Notes: a model not told the origin generated them from the letters alone. DNA of 64,000 bases from Clostridium sp. NkU-1 (GCA_001312405.1 BBDR01000001.1:62001-126000); one strand, 5' to 3'. Counted from the first letter of the stretch, positions 50,477-61,510 are shown. Made by a program: numbers and translations.

Positions 50477-51495
50477 ATGAAGGAAAGGTTACGGTTTCTG
50501 TCCGTCAGGGTGATTCTTCTTTTGGCCGGTCTTTTGGCCGGGTTCATACTATTGCTTTGCTATTCCCTGTACTTAACCAGGGGGCAGCCGGAACAAATCT
50601 GGCTTTTCATGGCGGCGTCCGTACTTCTGGCCCTGTTTTTTTACGGCGGATATTATGGAATTTATAAGCCATGCAGGAGACCAAACGGGTGGAGCGGCAG
50701 TTCGCTTCCGGCAGTGTTTTAAATGACTTATTTATAATACGCTATCCCTACTGTCCGGAATCCGAGAAAGTAAATCAAAGGTTTCTGGAAATGCTGGGAA
50801 CCAGGGAACTGATCAATGTTTCAAAAAAGCAGGCGGAATATCTGGCCCTCCAAAACCAGATCAATCCCCACTTTTTGTACAACACCCTGGAAGGCATACG
50901 AAGTGAGGCGCTGAGCCTTGGAGTGGACAGTATCGCGGAGATGACAGAGGCTCTTGCCACCTTTTTCCGCTATACCATTTCCAATGTAGACCATCTGGTA
51001 AACTTAGAGGATGAGCTTGCAAATATTGAGAATTATTATTATATCCAGCAGTTCCGTTTTGGAAAGAAATTACAGTTAAATATTCTTTATGCATGTTCCG
51101 AGGAGCTGGATGAAATGGATATCCTGCAATACCGTCTGCCAAAGCTGACCCTCCAGCCGGTTGTTGAAAATTCCATTTATCATGGGATCGAACGGAAAAT
51201 AGGAGAAGGGCATCTGATTATTAAAATTTTAGTGACCGATTCCCGGCTGATCATCAAGGTATCTGATGATGGGCTTGGCATGGAGGCCGGCAGAGTCAGG
51301 AAGCTGAATGAAAAGCTTAAAAGCCTGTCCTTAGATGACGTGAACCCTGATATGGACCGGAAAGGCGGAATTGCAATCCAGAATGTCAACAACAGGATCA
51401 AGCTGCTCTTTGGAGAGGAATATGGGATCCACGTCTACAGCCAGGTGGGAGCAGGGACAGATGTTGAGATATCCCTTCCTCTGGTAAAGGATTGA
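50477..51495 (+). CDS. Sensor histidine kinase (YesM/LytS-type) without an extracellular domain, one frame break
   Basis: About 340 residues. Two TM helices (VRVILLLAGLLAGFILLLCY and IWLFMAASVLLALFFYGGYY) are separated by only about 12 residues, so no outside sensor domain is present, unlike usual YesM proteins. After a base missing near 50670 the cytoplasmic part follows: the His-kinase motif ALQNQINPHFLYNTLEGIRS with the phospho-His, then the ATPase N-box LQPVVENSIYHGIER and SDDGLGM. It lies 13 bp after the response regulator gene. The signal may come through a partner, perhaps the adjacent ABC-like protein or the binding protein. Confidence 0.88.
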
Positions 51496-51515
51496 CCGGA
51501 CAGAGAGGTGATGAG

Positions 51516-52962
51516 ATGAGAAAGGAAATTCTCCGGCTGAATCATGTTACTCTGGAAGAAAACGGGGAGCGTTATCTGGATAATATGGACTTTTATATTC
51601 TCCAGGGAGAAATTATGGGGCTTATCGTTTCTGATGCAAAGGGCTGCTCTCAGCTGATCCGCCTCATCTGCCATAATATTCCCATAAGCTTTGGCGGAGT
51701 GTATTATGAAGAAAAACGGGTAAATCATTATTCCCACCCGGATTTCACTGAGAACCGGGTTTATGTCATTGAGGAGAGGGGACGGCTCATAGACAGCCTT
51801 ACCATATCCGATAATCTGTTTGTTATGCGGAAAGGGTTTAAAAAGTATATTATTAACAGCAGAGTGCTGGATCGTCAGGTAGAGCTATTGATGAGGCCGC
51901 TGGGGCTGTCCATTGATCCCAAGCGCCGGGTTTCAACCTTAAGTGCCTTTGAGCGCTGCGTTGCTGAGCTTTTAAAAGCCATTCTGACTGGCTGCAGGCT
52001 CATTATTCTGGACAGGATCAGCAATTTTTTTAAGCCAGATGGAGCTAAAACAGTTTCAGGATATTATCAGAGAGCAGGCAAAGCGGGGAACCGCATTTCT
52101 TTATATGGGAAACCATCATCAGGAGGTGTTCCAGATCACGGACCGGGCGGCTCTTTTTCACCAGGGTACCATTTGGAAGGTGTTCGAGAAGGAAGAAATG
52201 GTGGATACGGCCCTTCAGCCTATACCATATCCTTTGACTTATCCGGCAGCCAGATCCGGGAACCAAAGGAGGAGGCTGTCCTTAAGCTGGAGGGAGTGCA
52301 TTTGAATGGGAAAGAACCGGTGGACTTTTCTCTGAGAAAAGGGGAATGCCTCATGATACTGGATACGGATAACCAGACCTGGGAGCCTCTGGTGGAGGTT
52401 CTGTCCGGCAGCAGGGGAATCAGGGGCGGCAGGATTTACCTGGGGGAAAGGGCTTTTGCAGGAGAGGAGCCTACGGACTTTTTTTAAGGAAGGGGTAGCC
52501 GTTATTCCCGATGATCCGGCAGAAACCTTTCTGTTTCGGGATATGAGCTATATGGAGAACTTAACCTTTCTTCTGGACCGGAAGGTGCGGCTTGGAAATC
52601 TAAAGCGCAGCCATCTTCGCAGTGTTCGAAAGGAATATATGAATAAGGCGGGACCCTGTATTGATGCGGTGAAGATTGACCGTTTAAGCCTGCGGGAAAA
52701 ATACGGACTGGCCTATTACCGGATCCATCTCCTTCACCCCAAGGTCGCCGTGTGCGTACAGCCCCTGGCAAAGGGGGACATGTACTTAAGGCGTTATGTG
52801 CTGGATTTGATCCAGGAGCTGAAAAACAGCGGGATCTCGGTACTCATTCTTACCAGCAACCTTGCCGACAACATGGATGTGTCGGACCGGATGATAGTCC
52901 TGCAGGATGGAAAGGCGGCGGCAGAATACACGAAAGAGGAATTCTATAAAGTTGGCTGGTGA
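51516..52962 (+). CDS. Degenerate double-domain ABC-ATPase homologue lacking Walker A motifs, frame breaks
   Basis: About 480 residues aligned by eye with RbsA/MglA-type ATPases but without their catalytic residues. First half: GLIVSDAKGCSQLIRLICH stands where GENGAGKST should be; LSAFERC replaces LSGGQ; LIILDRISNF replaces LIxDEPT. Second half: MILDTDNQTWEPLVEVLSG at the P-loop, LSLREKYGL at the signature and VAVCVQPLAKGD at Walker B. The SNLADNMDVSDRMIVLQDGK tail is well kept. T runs near 52026 and 52480 break the frame as written. The gene starts ATG 51516 after GAGAGGTGATGAG, 20 bp behind the kinase gene. Inferred to be a non-hydrolysing, regulatory relative that links transport to the two-component system. 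Confidence 0.78.
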
Positions 52963-53099
52963 TAAAAAGGATTAACAGGCGGTCTGACTGCCAAAGATTG
53001 CCCCCCTTAAACGGAAGAATCTCCCCTACTTTCCATGAACTTCCGATGGTATACTGATTACAGAAGCTAGAATTTGAGAGAAGTATGAGGGTGAGAGGT

Positions 53100-54601
53100 A
53101 TGCAGGAAGATATTGTGCAGATGCAGAATATTACAAAAACATTCCCTGGTGTAAAAGCGCTTGACGATGTTTCATTTTACTTAAAGTCAGGCGAAGTCAT
53201 GGCACTGTTGGGTGAAAATGGGGCAGGAAAATCAACACTTGTTAAAATATTGAGCGGTGTCTATCCAAAAGATGGAGGGACCATTGAGGTATTCGGTTCT
53301 GATATTCGGGAAATGACCACACAGAAGGCAAAGGAACTGGGAATAGCGATCATTCATCAGGAACTGAACATGTGCCAGCATTTGACGGTAGCGGAAAACA
53401 TTTTCCTGGGACGGGAACGGACAAGGGGAATGGTCCTTTCTGAAAAAGAGATGAACAAGGCGGCGGCCGAGATTCTGGGACGGATGAATATTGATTTAGA
53501 TCCGGAGGAGCTGGTAGGCAGCCTGGCAGTATCTAAGCAGCAGATGGTTGAGATCGCCAAGCACTTTCCATGAATGCCAGGGTCCTGATCATGGATGAGC
53601 CTACGTCGGCCCTGACATCAAAGGAGATCAATGATCTGTTTGCAATCATTAAAAAGCTGAAAAAGGAAGGCTGCGGAATCGTATACATATCCCACCGTCT
53701 GGAAGAACTGAAACATATCGTGGACCGGGTCACAATCATGAGGGACGGAAAATTTATCACTTCCATGGATTTTGATCAAAGGCAGATGGAAGAGATCATT
53801 GCCCATATGGTAGGCCGTGAAATAAAACAGAAGTTCCCCCGTGTTTCATGTCCAAAAGGGAAAAGGATCCTGGAGGTCCGTAACTTAAATGCCGGGCGGA
53901 TGGTCCGAAACATTAATCTGGAGCTGTACGAAGGTGAGATCGTGGGCATTGCCGGGTTAATGGGGGCAGGGAGGACGGAAACCACCAGAGCCATATTTGG
54001 AGCGGATCCAAAGGAAACAGGGCAGATTTTCCTGGATGGAAAAGAGGTCAGCATACATAACGTGGAGGATTCCATAAAAGCAGGCATTGTACTGGCTCCT
54101 GAGGACAGGAAAAAGGATGGCCTCTGCACGAAGCTCAGCATACGGGACAACATCTCTCTTCCCAATCTGGATATCCTGTGCGGAAAGCTGGGGATCGTCA
54201 ACAGGAAAAAAGAGAGGGAAATGACGGATAAAACAGTGGTTTCCTTAAAAATCAAGCTGCCAAGCGCAGAGGTGGATGCCGGAAGCCTGTCAGGCGGCAA
54301 CCAGCAAAAAGTAGTGGTGGGTAAATGGCTGGCAAGGAATTCACGGGTGGTTATTTTCGATGAACCTACCAGGGGAATCGACGTGGCTGCTAAGGTAGAG
54401 ATCTATAACCTGATGAACGAATTAAAACAAGAGGGGATCGGCGTTTTGTTCGTTTCATCGGAAATGCCGGAAATCCTTGGCATCAGCGACCGGATCATTG
54501 TCATGTGTGACGGGAAGATTACAGGGGAAGTGATGACAGCTGAGGCGACACAGGATCAGATCCTTAAATTTGCGACTCAGTTTGAAAGCAAGATCAGTTA
54601 A
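53100..54601 (+). CDS. Sugar ABC importer, ATP-binding protein (MglA/RbsA type), one frame break
   Basis: Double ABC ATPase. First domain: Walker [16 protein letters not shown], Walker B VLIMDEPTSAL. Second domain: [43 protein letters not shown] base missing near 53566 separates the first 160 residues as written (QMVEIAKALSMNARVLIMD expected). Start at 53100 ([20 protein letters not shown]) or the in-frame ATG at 53085. First gene of the second sugar importer, just downstream of the two-component cluster. Substrate uncertain; galactose, xylose or ribose are possible. Confidence 0.92.
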
Positions 54602-54623
54602 GAGAAGGGCAAGGAGAGGTAAC

Positions 54624-55626
54624 ATGAATAGTAAAAGACAGAGTTGGTATAAAAGGCTGTTCGCCGTTAGGGGGATGGGGCAGGTAGTCACCGTGGGAGT
54701 GGGACTTATCGTCATGTGCGTTGTTTTTGGCATCATAAACTACATTCTTTTCCGGGAAAATGTTGCGAATCTATTGCGCCAGATTGCGCCCATCCTGTTA
54801 ATCGGCATCGGCCAGTCCTATGTATTGATCACCGGCAATATTGATTTGTCCATTGGTTCCGTTGTCGGCATGAGCTGCATGATATCTGCGACCATGATGA
54901 CAAATGGCATAAATCCGTGGGCAGCGGTACTTCTTACCCTGATATGCTGTCTGATCGTAGGAGTGGTCAACGGTTTACTGGTAGCCAAGTGCAAGCTTCC
55001 GCCCTTTATTGCAACCTTAGGCACCATGACGATTGCCAGGGGCGTTGCCAGATCGTCAATAATAACTACAATACCGATGCCATCGGAGACGGGGCAAAGG
55101 GGTTTCGGGATTTCTTTTATTATGGAAAGGTTGCCGGAGTGTATAATACGGTGATCATAGCCATTGTTTTATGGCTGGTATTTAATTTCCTCTTAAGCAA
55201 AACAAGGACCGGCCGGCATATTTATGCAATCGGAAGCAACATAGAGGCCTCCAAGCTATCCGGGGTAAATATTGTCGCCACCACCACAAAGGCTTATCTG
55301 GTCAGCTCCTTTTGCTCCTGTATCGTAGGACTGGTGATCTGCGCAACAAGCGGCATGGGTACCATGGATGCCGGCAATGCCTATGAAATGTATGCTGTGG
55401 CAGCTTCCGTAATCGGAGGAGTGTCAACCTGGGAGGACAGGGAATCTTAATCGGTACGGTGATCGGTGCTTCCATCTGGGGCGTTCTGCAGAATGGCCTT
55501 CAGTTTGCAGGTGCTCCGGTTGCGATCCGTAACATTGTTATCGGCGCCATTGTGGTGATCTCCGTATTGATCGATGTAATTGTTAGAAGCGGAAAGCTTG
55601 GTAAGAAAAATAAGTTAGAACCATAA
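54624..55626 (+). CDS. Sugar ABC importer, permease, frame breaks
   Basis: About 335 residues. YVLITGNIDLSIGSVVGMSC and [20 protein letters not shown] are hallmarks of RbsC/MglC permeases; later KTRTGRHIYAIGSNIEASKL and ASVIGGVSTLGGQGILIGTV. Frame changes lie near 55045 (ARGVAQIVNNNYNTDAIG) and 55430. GGAGAGGTAAC precedes the ATG. Between the ATPase and the binding protein genes. Confidence 0.9.
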
Positions 55627-55698
55627 ACAAGGTATTGGAGCCTAAGGCTTTGATATAGGCAGACTATAAAATATCCAAATTTAAGGAGGAAAAGGTTT

Positions 55699-56704
55699 AT
55701 GAAGCGGAAAGTATTGGCGGCTATTCTTTCTATGGGAGTGATTGCCTCTATGGCAGGCTGCAGCAGCGGGCAAAAAGAGGCAGCAGCGACGACTGGGGCA
55801 ACAACTAAGGCTGCAACCGAAGCTGCAACCACAGCAGCAGAAACTGCGAAAGAGGCAGCTTCCGGCGGAGGCTCACACAAGGTTTACTTAATCACCATGG
55901 ATCAAATGGACCAGCACTGGGTAAACGTGGATGCAGGTGCCCAGAAAGCCGTAAAGGAGCTTGGAAATGTAGATTATAAGTGGCTGGCTCCTGATGTAAA
56001 GGATGACGCAAAGCAGATCGAATGCATTAACAATGCCGTAGCAGGAGGCGCAGAGGCCATTTTACTGGCGGCAAACGGCCTGATGCAGTGACTGCATCGT
56101 TACAGGAAGCCATTGACGCTGGAGTGAAGGTGGTATACGTAGACTCCGCAGCATCCCTGCCGGCAGTCCAGACCCTTGCAACAGATAACAAAGCAGCCGG
56201 AAAAACAGCCGGTGAAGAAATGATCAAAGCCTTAAAGGCCAATGGAATCGAATCAGGCAAGATCGGCATCGTAAACGTAAATGCTGCAACCGCATCCACA
56301 GTAGCCAGAGAAGAAGGCTTCCGTTCTGCATTTGAGGGAACAAAATTTGAGATTCTGGAAACTCAGTACGGAGAAGGCGATGCGGCAAAATCCAAGGATA
56401 TTGCTGCAAACTATATCACCCAGGGCTGCGTAGGCATTTTCGGAGCCAATGAAGGCTCTACCGTAGGAACCGGCAATGCCATTCAGGAAGCAGGCGAGAC
56501 TGTAATCGGCGTAGGCTTTGACAAATCCGACATGATCCTTCAGCTGATTAAGGAAGGCTATCTCCTGGCAACCATGCTCAGAATCCTGATGTTATGGGAT
56601 ATGAAGGAGTGAAGACAGCGGTTAATGCCCTGGAAAGCAAGGACACAGGAGATAAGAACGTAGACACAGGAGTTTCCGTCCTCACAAAAGAAACAATAAA
56701 ATAA
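55699..56704 (+). CDS. Sugar ABC importer, substrate-binding lipoprotein, two frame breaks
   Basis: About 335 residues. Signal peptide [20 protein letters not shown] with lipobox MAGC; Ala/Thr/Glu-rich linker to about residue 55; then [40 protein letters not shown] and [20 protein letters not shown], typical of the MglB/RbsB type. Frame changes near 56080 ([20 protein letters not shown]) and 56575 ([20 protein letters not shown]) are corrected, giving the end [11 protein letters not shown] at 56704. AAGGAGGAAAAGG precedes the ATG. Confidence 0.92.
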
Positions 56705-56743
56705 AATGCGAATATAAGCGCAGATATATTTCATAATAGGAAA

Positions 56744-56774
56744 AGAGCAGGGCCGGTACTTCGGTTCCTGCTCT
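56744..56774 (+). terminator. Hairpin after the second sugar importer
   Basis: AGAGCAGG and CCTGCTCT pair around an inner CGGTAC..GTT region. No strong T tract follows, so it may be a weak terminator. Confidence 0.45.
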
Positions 56775-56871
56775 GTTGGCATATGTTTCTTAATGAAGGG
56801 AAAATAGCTGTTGGATGAGCCGGCAGGCAAAGCGGATTTACTTATAATAATAGAAGGGCTGAGGTTTTACG

Positions 56872-57824
56872 ATGCATATACTGGGATTTGATATTGGAGG
56901 AACAAAGTGTGCGGTGTTTCTTTGCCGCCTGGAGGGCGATACGATTATATGGATTGAACGGAAGGAAATACAGACAACATCAGATTGGAGAGCAGTGTTG
57001 GACACCTTATGCGGCTGTGGGGAAGGGATGCTTGAAGCCCATGAGGTTTCCCGGTCTGACTGCCGTATCGGGATATCCTGCGGAGGCCCGTTGAGTCCTG
57101 ACCGCACGGTCATCTGCTCTCCTCCTAACCTGCCGGGCTGGGACGAAGTTCCCGTTGTTTCCTATCTGTCGGAAAAGTTCCAGATGCCTGCCAGGATGTT
57201 AAACGATGCCGATGCCTGTGCCCTTGCCGAATGGAAATATGGGGCTGGAAAAGGATCTCTTCATATGATATTCCTCACCTTTGGCACCGGCCTTGGCGCA
57301 GGTATGATTTTAAATGGCCGTCTATATACAGGAGCCTGCGGCATGGCAGGAGAAGTGGGGCATGTCCGCCTTAAGGAGGACGGGCCTGTTGGATATGGAA
57401 AGGCAGGGAGCATGGAAGGATTTTGCAGCGGCGGCGGAATCCGGCAAACGGCAGTACAAAAGGCAAAGCAGATGGAAAAGCAGGGGAAAAAGGCCTCTTT
57501 TCAGACAGGAGAAATGGAGAAGATCAGGGCAAAGGATGTGGCAGAGGCCGCCAGGGCCGGCTATGAAGATGCCGCAGAATTATTGAGTGAGTCGGGAACG
57601 TATTTCGGAAGAGGACTGTCCATGCTTATTGATATCCTGAATCCGGAGGTAATAGTTGCCGGCAGCATATACGCCAGAGCCCATGAATTCATGGAAACAG
57701 CCATGTGGGATGAAATCCATAGGGAGGCTCTTGCTTCTTCTGCAGCCGCATGCAGGATCGTGCCAGCCGGTTAGGTGAGAAGATAGGGGATTATGGAGCC
57801 GTTATGGCTGCGGTTTATGAATAG
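56872..57824 (+). CDS. ROK-family sugar kinase, lacking the usual zinc-binding motif, one frame break
   Basis: About 317 residues. ATP-binding HILGFDIGGTKCAVFLCRL, sugar/catalytic MLNDADACALAEWKYGAGKG with the catalytic Asp, and FLTFGTGLGAGMILNGRLY, then GEVGHVRL with the His. The usual C-x-C-G-x2-G-C zinc motif is replaced by VGYGKAGSMEGFCSGGGI. A frame change at about 57770 cuts the end as written; corrected it reads LGEKIGDYGAVMAAVYE to 57824. Probably phosphorylates the sugar taken up by the importer just upstream. It could also be a kinase for an N-acyl sugar. Confidence 0.85.
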
Positions 57825-57931
57825 TATTTATGATTTTTTTGAAAAGGAGTGACAACTGGCGGGGAACGTGATAAAATAACCCATGCGCCTCTTAAAGAGC
57901 GATATAATTTTTGAACAGAGGATGGAAAATA

Positions 57932-59288
57932 ATGGAAACCGATATGACAAGAGGCAATCCTCTTCCAATCATTTTAAAATTTACGCTTCCGCTTTTAATG
58001 GGAAATATTTTTCAGCAGCTATATAACATGGCAGATACCATTATTGTTGGCCGTTTTGTTGGACTGATGCCCTGGCCGCAGTAGGCTCTACCGGTACTAT
58101 CATGTTTCTGGTTATTGGATTTTCCCAGGGAATGAGCACTGGATTTACGGTTCTTACCAGCCAGCGCTTTGGAGCAGGGGATGAAAATGGTGCGAAGCGC
58201 TCTGTGGCTAATGGGATCATCCTGTCATTTTTTGTTGTTGCGGCCATGACAGTATTAAGCCTTGCCTTTATGAGAACACTTTTAAGGGCCATGAACACAC
58301 CCGGGGATATTTTTGAGGATGCTTATACCTACATTTCCATCATATGTATGGGAATTGTTGCAAATGTATTTTACAATCTGTTTTCCTCTTATCTCCGTTC
58401 CGTCGGAAACAGCCGGATCCCCCTTTTGTTCCTGATGTTTTCTGCCAGCTTAAACGTGGTGCTGGATCTTATTTTTATTATTAATTTTAAGATGGGAGTG
58501 GCCGGAGCTGCCTGGGCGACCAATCTTTCGCAGGGGATATCCGCAATCCTGTGTATCTTCTATATTTATAAAAAGGTGCCGGTTTTAACTCCAAAGAGGA
58601 ATCACTGGAAACTGAATGAGGCGGATACAAGGCGCCAGCTTTCCGTGGGAATTCCCATGGCTTTTCAGTTTGGAATCACTGCATCAGGAACCATCATCAT
58701 GCAGTCAGCTGTTAATCTATTCGGTTCAACCGCAGTAGCAGCCTATACGGCCGCCAATAAGTTTCAGGGCATGGTCATTCAGGGAATGCTTGCCATGGGT
58801 CAGACAATGGCTACGTATTCGGGTCAGAATTATGGAAAGGGTGACATAGGAAGAATCCGCCATGGCGTCAGGCTGGTGCTTGGGACGGGGGTCGTGTATT
58901 CGGTTCTTTGTTCTGTTATTGTCTGCTTAGCCCTTCCCTATGCTTTAAGGCTGTTTTTCTCGGGAGATGTGGATATAACGGAAATGCTTCCATGGGCGAA
59001 AACCTATATTTATCTATGTGCCGTTTTTTATATTCCTCTTGGAATGATTTTCATATTCAGAAACACCATGCAGGGATGCGGCTATGGCTTTCTTCCATGC
59101 TGGGAGGAGTTGTGGAGCTTGCTGCCAGACTGGTAACGGCTGCAGTGGCGATCAGGCTTTTAAGTTTTCCCTTAGCCTGTGCCTGTGATCCGGCCGCCTG
59201 GTTAAGCGCCGGGCTGTTTACATTAATTTCATATGTCTATATTATGAAAAAGGTGGAAAAAAACAGGGAAAGCAAAGGTCCTGTCTGA
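57932..59288 (+). CDS. MATE-family efflux transporter, two frame breaks
   Basis: About 452 residues with twelve predicted TM segments in two halves. METDMTRGNPLPIILKFTLP and LLMGNIFQQLYNMADTIIVG at the N-terminus are typical. Frame breaks: one or more bases missing near 58065 (GRFVG..DALAAVGSTGTI) and near 59100 (GFLPMLGGVVELAARLV). Exports drugs or metabolites with sodium or proton entry. AGAGGATGGAAAATA precedes the ATG. Stands alone between the ROK kinase and plsX. Confidence 0.9.
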
Positions 59289-59381
59289 TCTTTTATTTTT
59301 CTTAATTTAATATTGATTTATAGTATAATATTTAGTATATTATGTAATAGATTATCTTAGGCGATATTTGAAAGGAGAATC

Positions 59382-60398
59382 ATGATGATAAAAGTAGCTG
59401 TTGACGCCATGGGCGGTGACTATGCACCGGTAGAGATGGTAGCCGGAGCCGTAGAGGCGGTGAACGCGAATAAAGAAATCCAGGTTCTCTTAGTAGGGCA
59501 GGAGCATATTGTATCAGAGGAGTTAAGGAAACATACGTATCAAAAGGATCAGATACAGATTGTGAATGCGTCAGAGGTAATCGAGACGGATGAACCTCCG
59601 GTTAACGCCATACGAAAGAAGAAAGATTCTTCCATCGTTGTGGGGATGAATCTGGTAAAGCAGAAGGAGGCGGATGCATTTGTATCGGCTGGCAGTTCAG
59701 GCGCTATACTGGTTGGCGGACAGGTAATTGTCGGACGGATAAAAGGGGTGGAACGACCGCCGCTGGCACCGCTTATCCCAACGGAAAAAGGCGTTTCCCT
59801 GCTGATTGACTGCGGAGCCAATGTGGATGCAAGACCATCCCACTTGGTACAGTTTGCCAGGATGGGATCCCTTTACATGGAGCATGTAGTGGGAGTTAAG
59901 AATCCAAGAGTGGCTATCGTTAATATCGGCGCAGAAGAAGAAAAGGGAAATGCGCTTGTAAAAGAAACCTTTCCACTGTTAAAGGAGTGCAAGGATATCC
60001 ATTTTACCGGAAGCATCGAAGCCAGGGAGATTCCGCATGGCGGTGCAGATGTCATTATTTGCGAGGCATTTGTAGGCAATGTAATCCTGAAGCTTTACGA
60101 AGGAGTAGGAGCGACCTTAATTAATAAGGTAAAACGCGGTATGATGGGAAGTTTAAGAAGCAAAATAGGAGCTCTGCTTGTAAAGCCTGCGTTGAAGGAA
60201 AGCCTGAAATCATTTGATGTATCTGAGCACGGCGGAGCGCCGTTATTGGGACTTAATGGCTTGGTTGTAAAAACCCATGGGAATTCAAAGGCAGTAGAAG
60301 TGAAGAACTCCATACTTCAATGCGTAACCTTCAAAGAACAGGGAATTAATGATAAGATAAGAGAAAGTCTTAAAAAGAATGATGAAAATCAAGAATAG
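59382..60398 (+). CDS. plsX: Phosphate acyltransferase PlsX
   Basis: Makes acyl phosphate from acyl-ACP for phospholipid synthesis. Complete, 338 residues: [68 protein letters not shown] precedes the ATG. An AT-rich region with TATAAT near 59331 may hold its own promoter, as it is now far from rpmF. Leads into acpP 19 bp downstream. Confidence 0.96.
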   Translation: MMIKVAVDAMGGDYAPVEMVAGAVEAVNANKEIQVLLVGQEHIVSEELRKHTYQKDQIQIVNASEVIETDEPPVNAIRKKKDSSIVVGMNLVKQKEADAFVSAGSSGAILVGGQVIVGRIKGVERPPLAPLIPTEKGVSLLIDCGANVDARPSHLVQFARMGSLYMEHVVGVKNPRVAIVNIGAEEEKGNALVKETFPLLKECKDIHFTGSIEAREIPHGGADVIICEAFVGNVILKLYEGVGATLINKVKRGMMGSLRSKIGALLVKPALKESLKSFDVSEHGGAPLLGLNGLVVKTHGNSKAVEVKNSILQCVTFKEQGINDKIRESLKKNDENQE

Positions 60399-60417
60399 GA
60401 GAGAGGAAGGAAAAGAG

Positions 60418-60648
60418 ATGGAATTTGAGAAGTTACAGAACATAATTGCAGAGGTATTAAATATTGAGCCGGATGAGGTGACCATGAACTCCACATTTGT
60501 GGATGACCTTGGTGCTGACTCCCTTGATGTGTTCCAGATCATTATGGGTATTGAGGAGGAATTTGATATTGAGATTCCAACGGAAGTGGCAGAAAACATT
60601 GTAAGTGTCAATGACGCAGTAGAACAGATCAAGAATGCTTTAAATTAA
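60418..60648 (+). CDS. acpP: Acyl carrier protein
   Basis: A 76-residue acidic protein. The 4'-phosphopantetheine attachment site is the Ser in [20 protein letters not shown]. The start at 60418 ([20 protein letters not shown]) follows GAGAGGAAGGAAAAG. Same operon as plsX and rnc, the usual fatty-acid/phospholipid block. Confidence 0.97.
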   Translation: MEFEKLQNIIAEVLNIEPDEVTMNSTFVDDLGADSLDVFQIIMGIEEEFDIEIPTEVAENIVSVNDAVEQIKNALN

Positions 60649-60656
60649 TAGATGTG

Positions 60657-60693
60657 GGTGCTGCCGGGGACCTTTGGGTCTGTCCGCAGCACC
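60657..60693 (+). terminator. Hairpin between acpP and rnc
   Basis: GGTGCTGC pairs with GCAGCACC, with an inner GGGGAC/GTC...CC stem, followed by TTCTTTC. May partly terminate transcription, raising acpP over rnc. Confidence 0.55.
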
Positions 60694-60717
60694 TTCTTTC
60701 ATAATGAGAAGAGGTGT

Positions 60718-61428
60718 ATGATGAGCAGAAATTTAAAAGAACTGGAGGAGCGGATCGGCTACCGTTTTTCGGACAAGCGTCTTATGACACAGGCCATGAC
60801 CCACAGCTCCTATGCCAATGAACACCGGTTAAATAAGCTGGAATGCAACGAACGCCTGGAGTTTTTGGGTGACTCTGTGCTTGAGGTGGTTTCCAGTGAC
60901 TGTCTGTATCACAAGTATCCGGATAAGCCGGAGGGTGATTTGACAAAGATACGTGCCAGTATCGTCTGCGAACCCACTCTTGCCTATTGTGCAGAGGATA
61001 TAAGGCTTGGAGAGTATCTGCTTTTAGGCAGGGGGGAAGAAGCTACCGGAGGCAGAGGACGTGCGTCGATTGTTTCTGATGCTATGGAAGCGCTGATTGG
61101 GGCCATTTATCTGGACGGTGGTTTTGCTAATGCAAAAGAGTTTATCCTTCGTTTCATCATGAATGATCTGGAACATAAGCAGCTCTTTTATGATAGCAAG
61201 ACTATCTTGCAGGAGATCGTACAGAGTAAGACAGAAGAGCCTTTGAGCTATGAACTTTTGCGGGAAGAGGGACCGGATCATAACAAGGTATTTGAGACGC
61301 AGGTCCTCATAGGCCAGGAGATTATCGGCCAGGGAACCGGACGGACGAAAAAGGCAGCGGAGCAGGTGGCTGCCTATCATGGGATTCTCAGCCTTAAGGG
61401 CATGGACAATAATAAGGAAACACCCTGA
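60718..61428 (+). CDS. rnc: Ribonuclease III
   Basis: Cleaves double-stranded RNA in rRNA and mRNA maturation. Start 60718 or 60721 (MMSRNLKELEERIGYRFSDK) after AGAGGTGT. The catalytic signature NERLEFLGDSVLEVV and the second acidic site SDAMEALIGAIYLDGG are present; the C-terminal dsRNA-binding domain ends GTGRTKKAAEQVAAYHGILS. The last residues NNKETP and the stop codon come from the 52-bp repeat. About 236 residues, unbroken. Confidence 0.96.
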   Translation: MMSRNLKELEERIGYRFSDKRLMTQAMTHSSYANEHRLNKLECNERLEFLGDSVLEVVSSDCLYHKYPDKPEGDLTKIRASIVCEPTLAYCAEDIRLGEYLLLGRGEEATGGRGRASIVSDAMEALIGAIYLDGGFANAKEFILRFIMNDLEHKQLFYDSKTILQEIVQSKTEEPLSYELLREEGPDHNKVFETQVLIGQEIIGQGTGRTKKAAEQVAAYHGILSLKGMDNNKETP

Positions 61429-61475
61429 GGGTATACCTCTATGTCCAAAGAACGTGGACAATAATAAGGAAAAGA
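61422..61475 (+). repeat. Diverged copy of the 52-bp repeat (locus D)
   Basis: ACCCTGAGGGTATACCTCTA starts the unit, followed by TGTCCA...TGGACA in place of TGCCCA...TGGGCA: both arms have changed together, keeping the pairing. The TGA in ACCCTGAGGGT is the rnc stop codon. The 3' part AAGGAAAAGAAAGG is purine-rich as in other copies, but the smc start lies 36 bp further on. Confidence 0.75.
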
Positions 61476-61510
61476 AAGGGCAGGCCCTGTGAAGCCTGTC
61501 GGAGTGAAAT

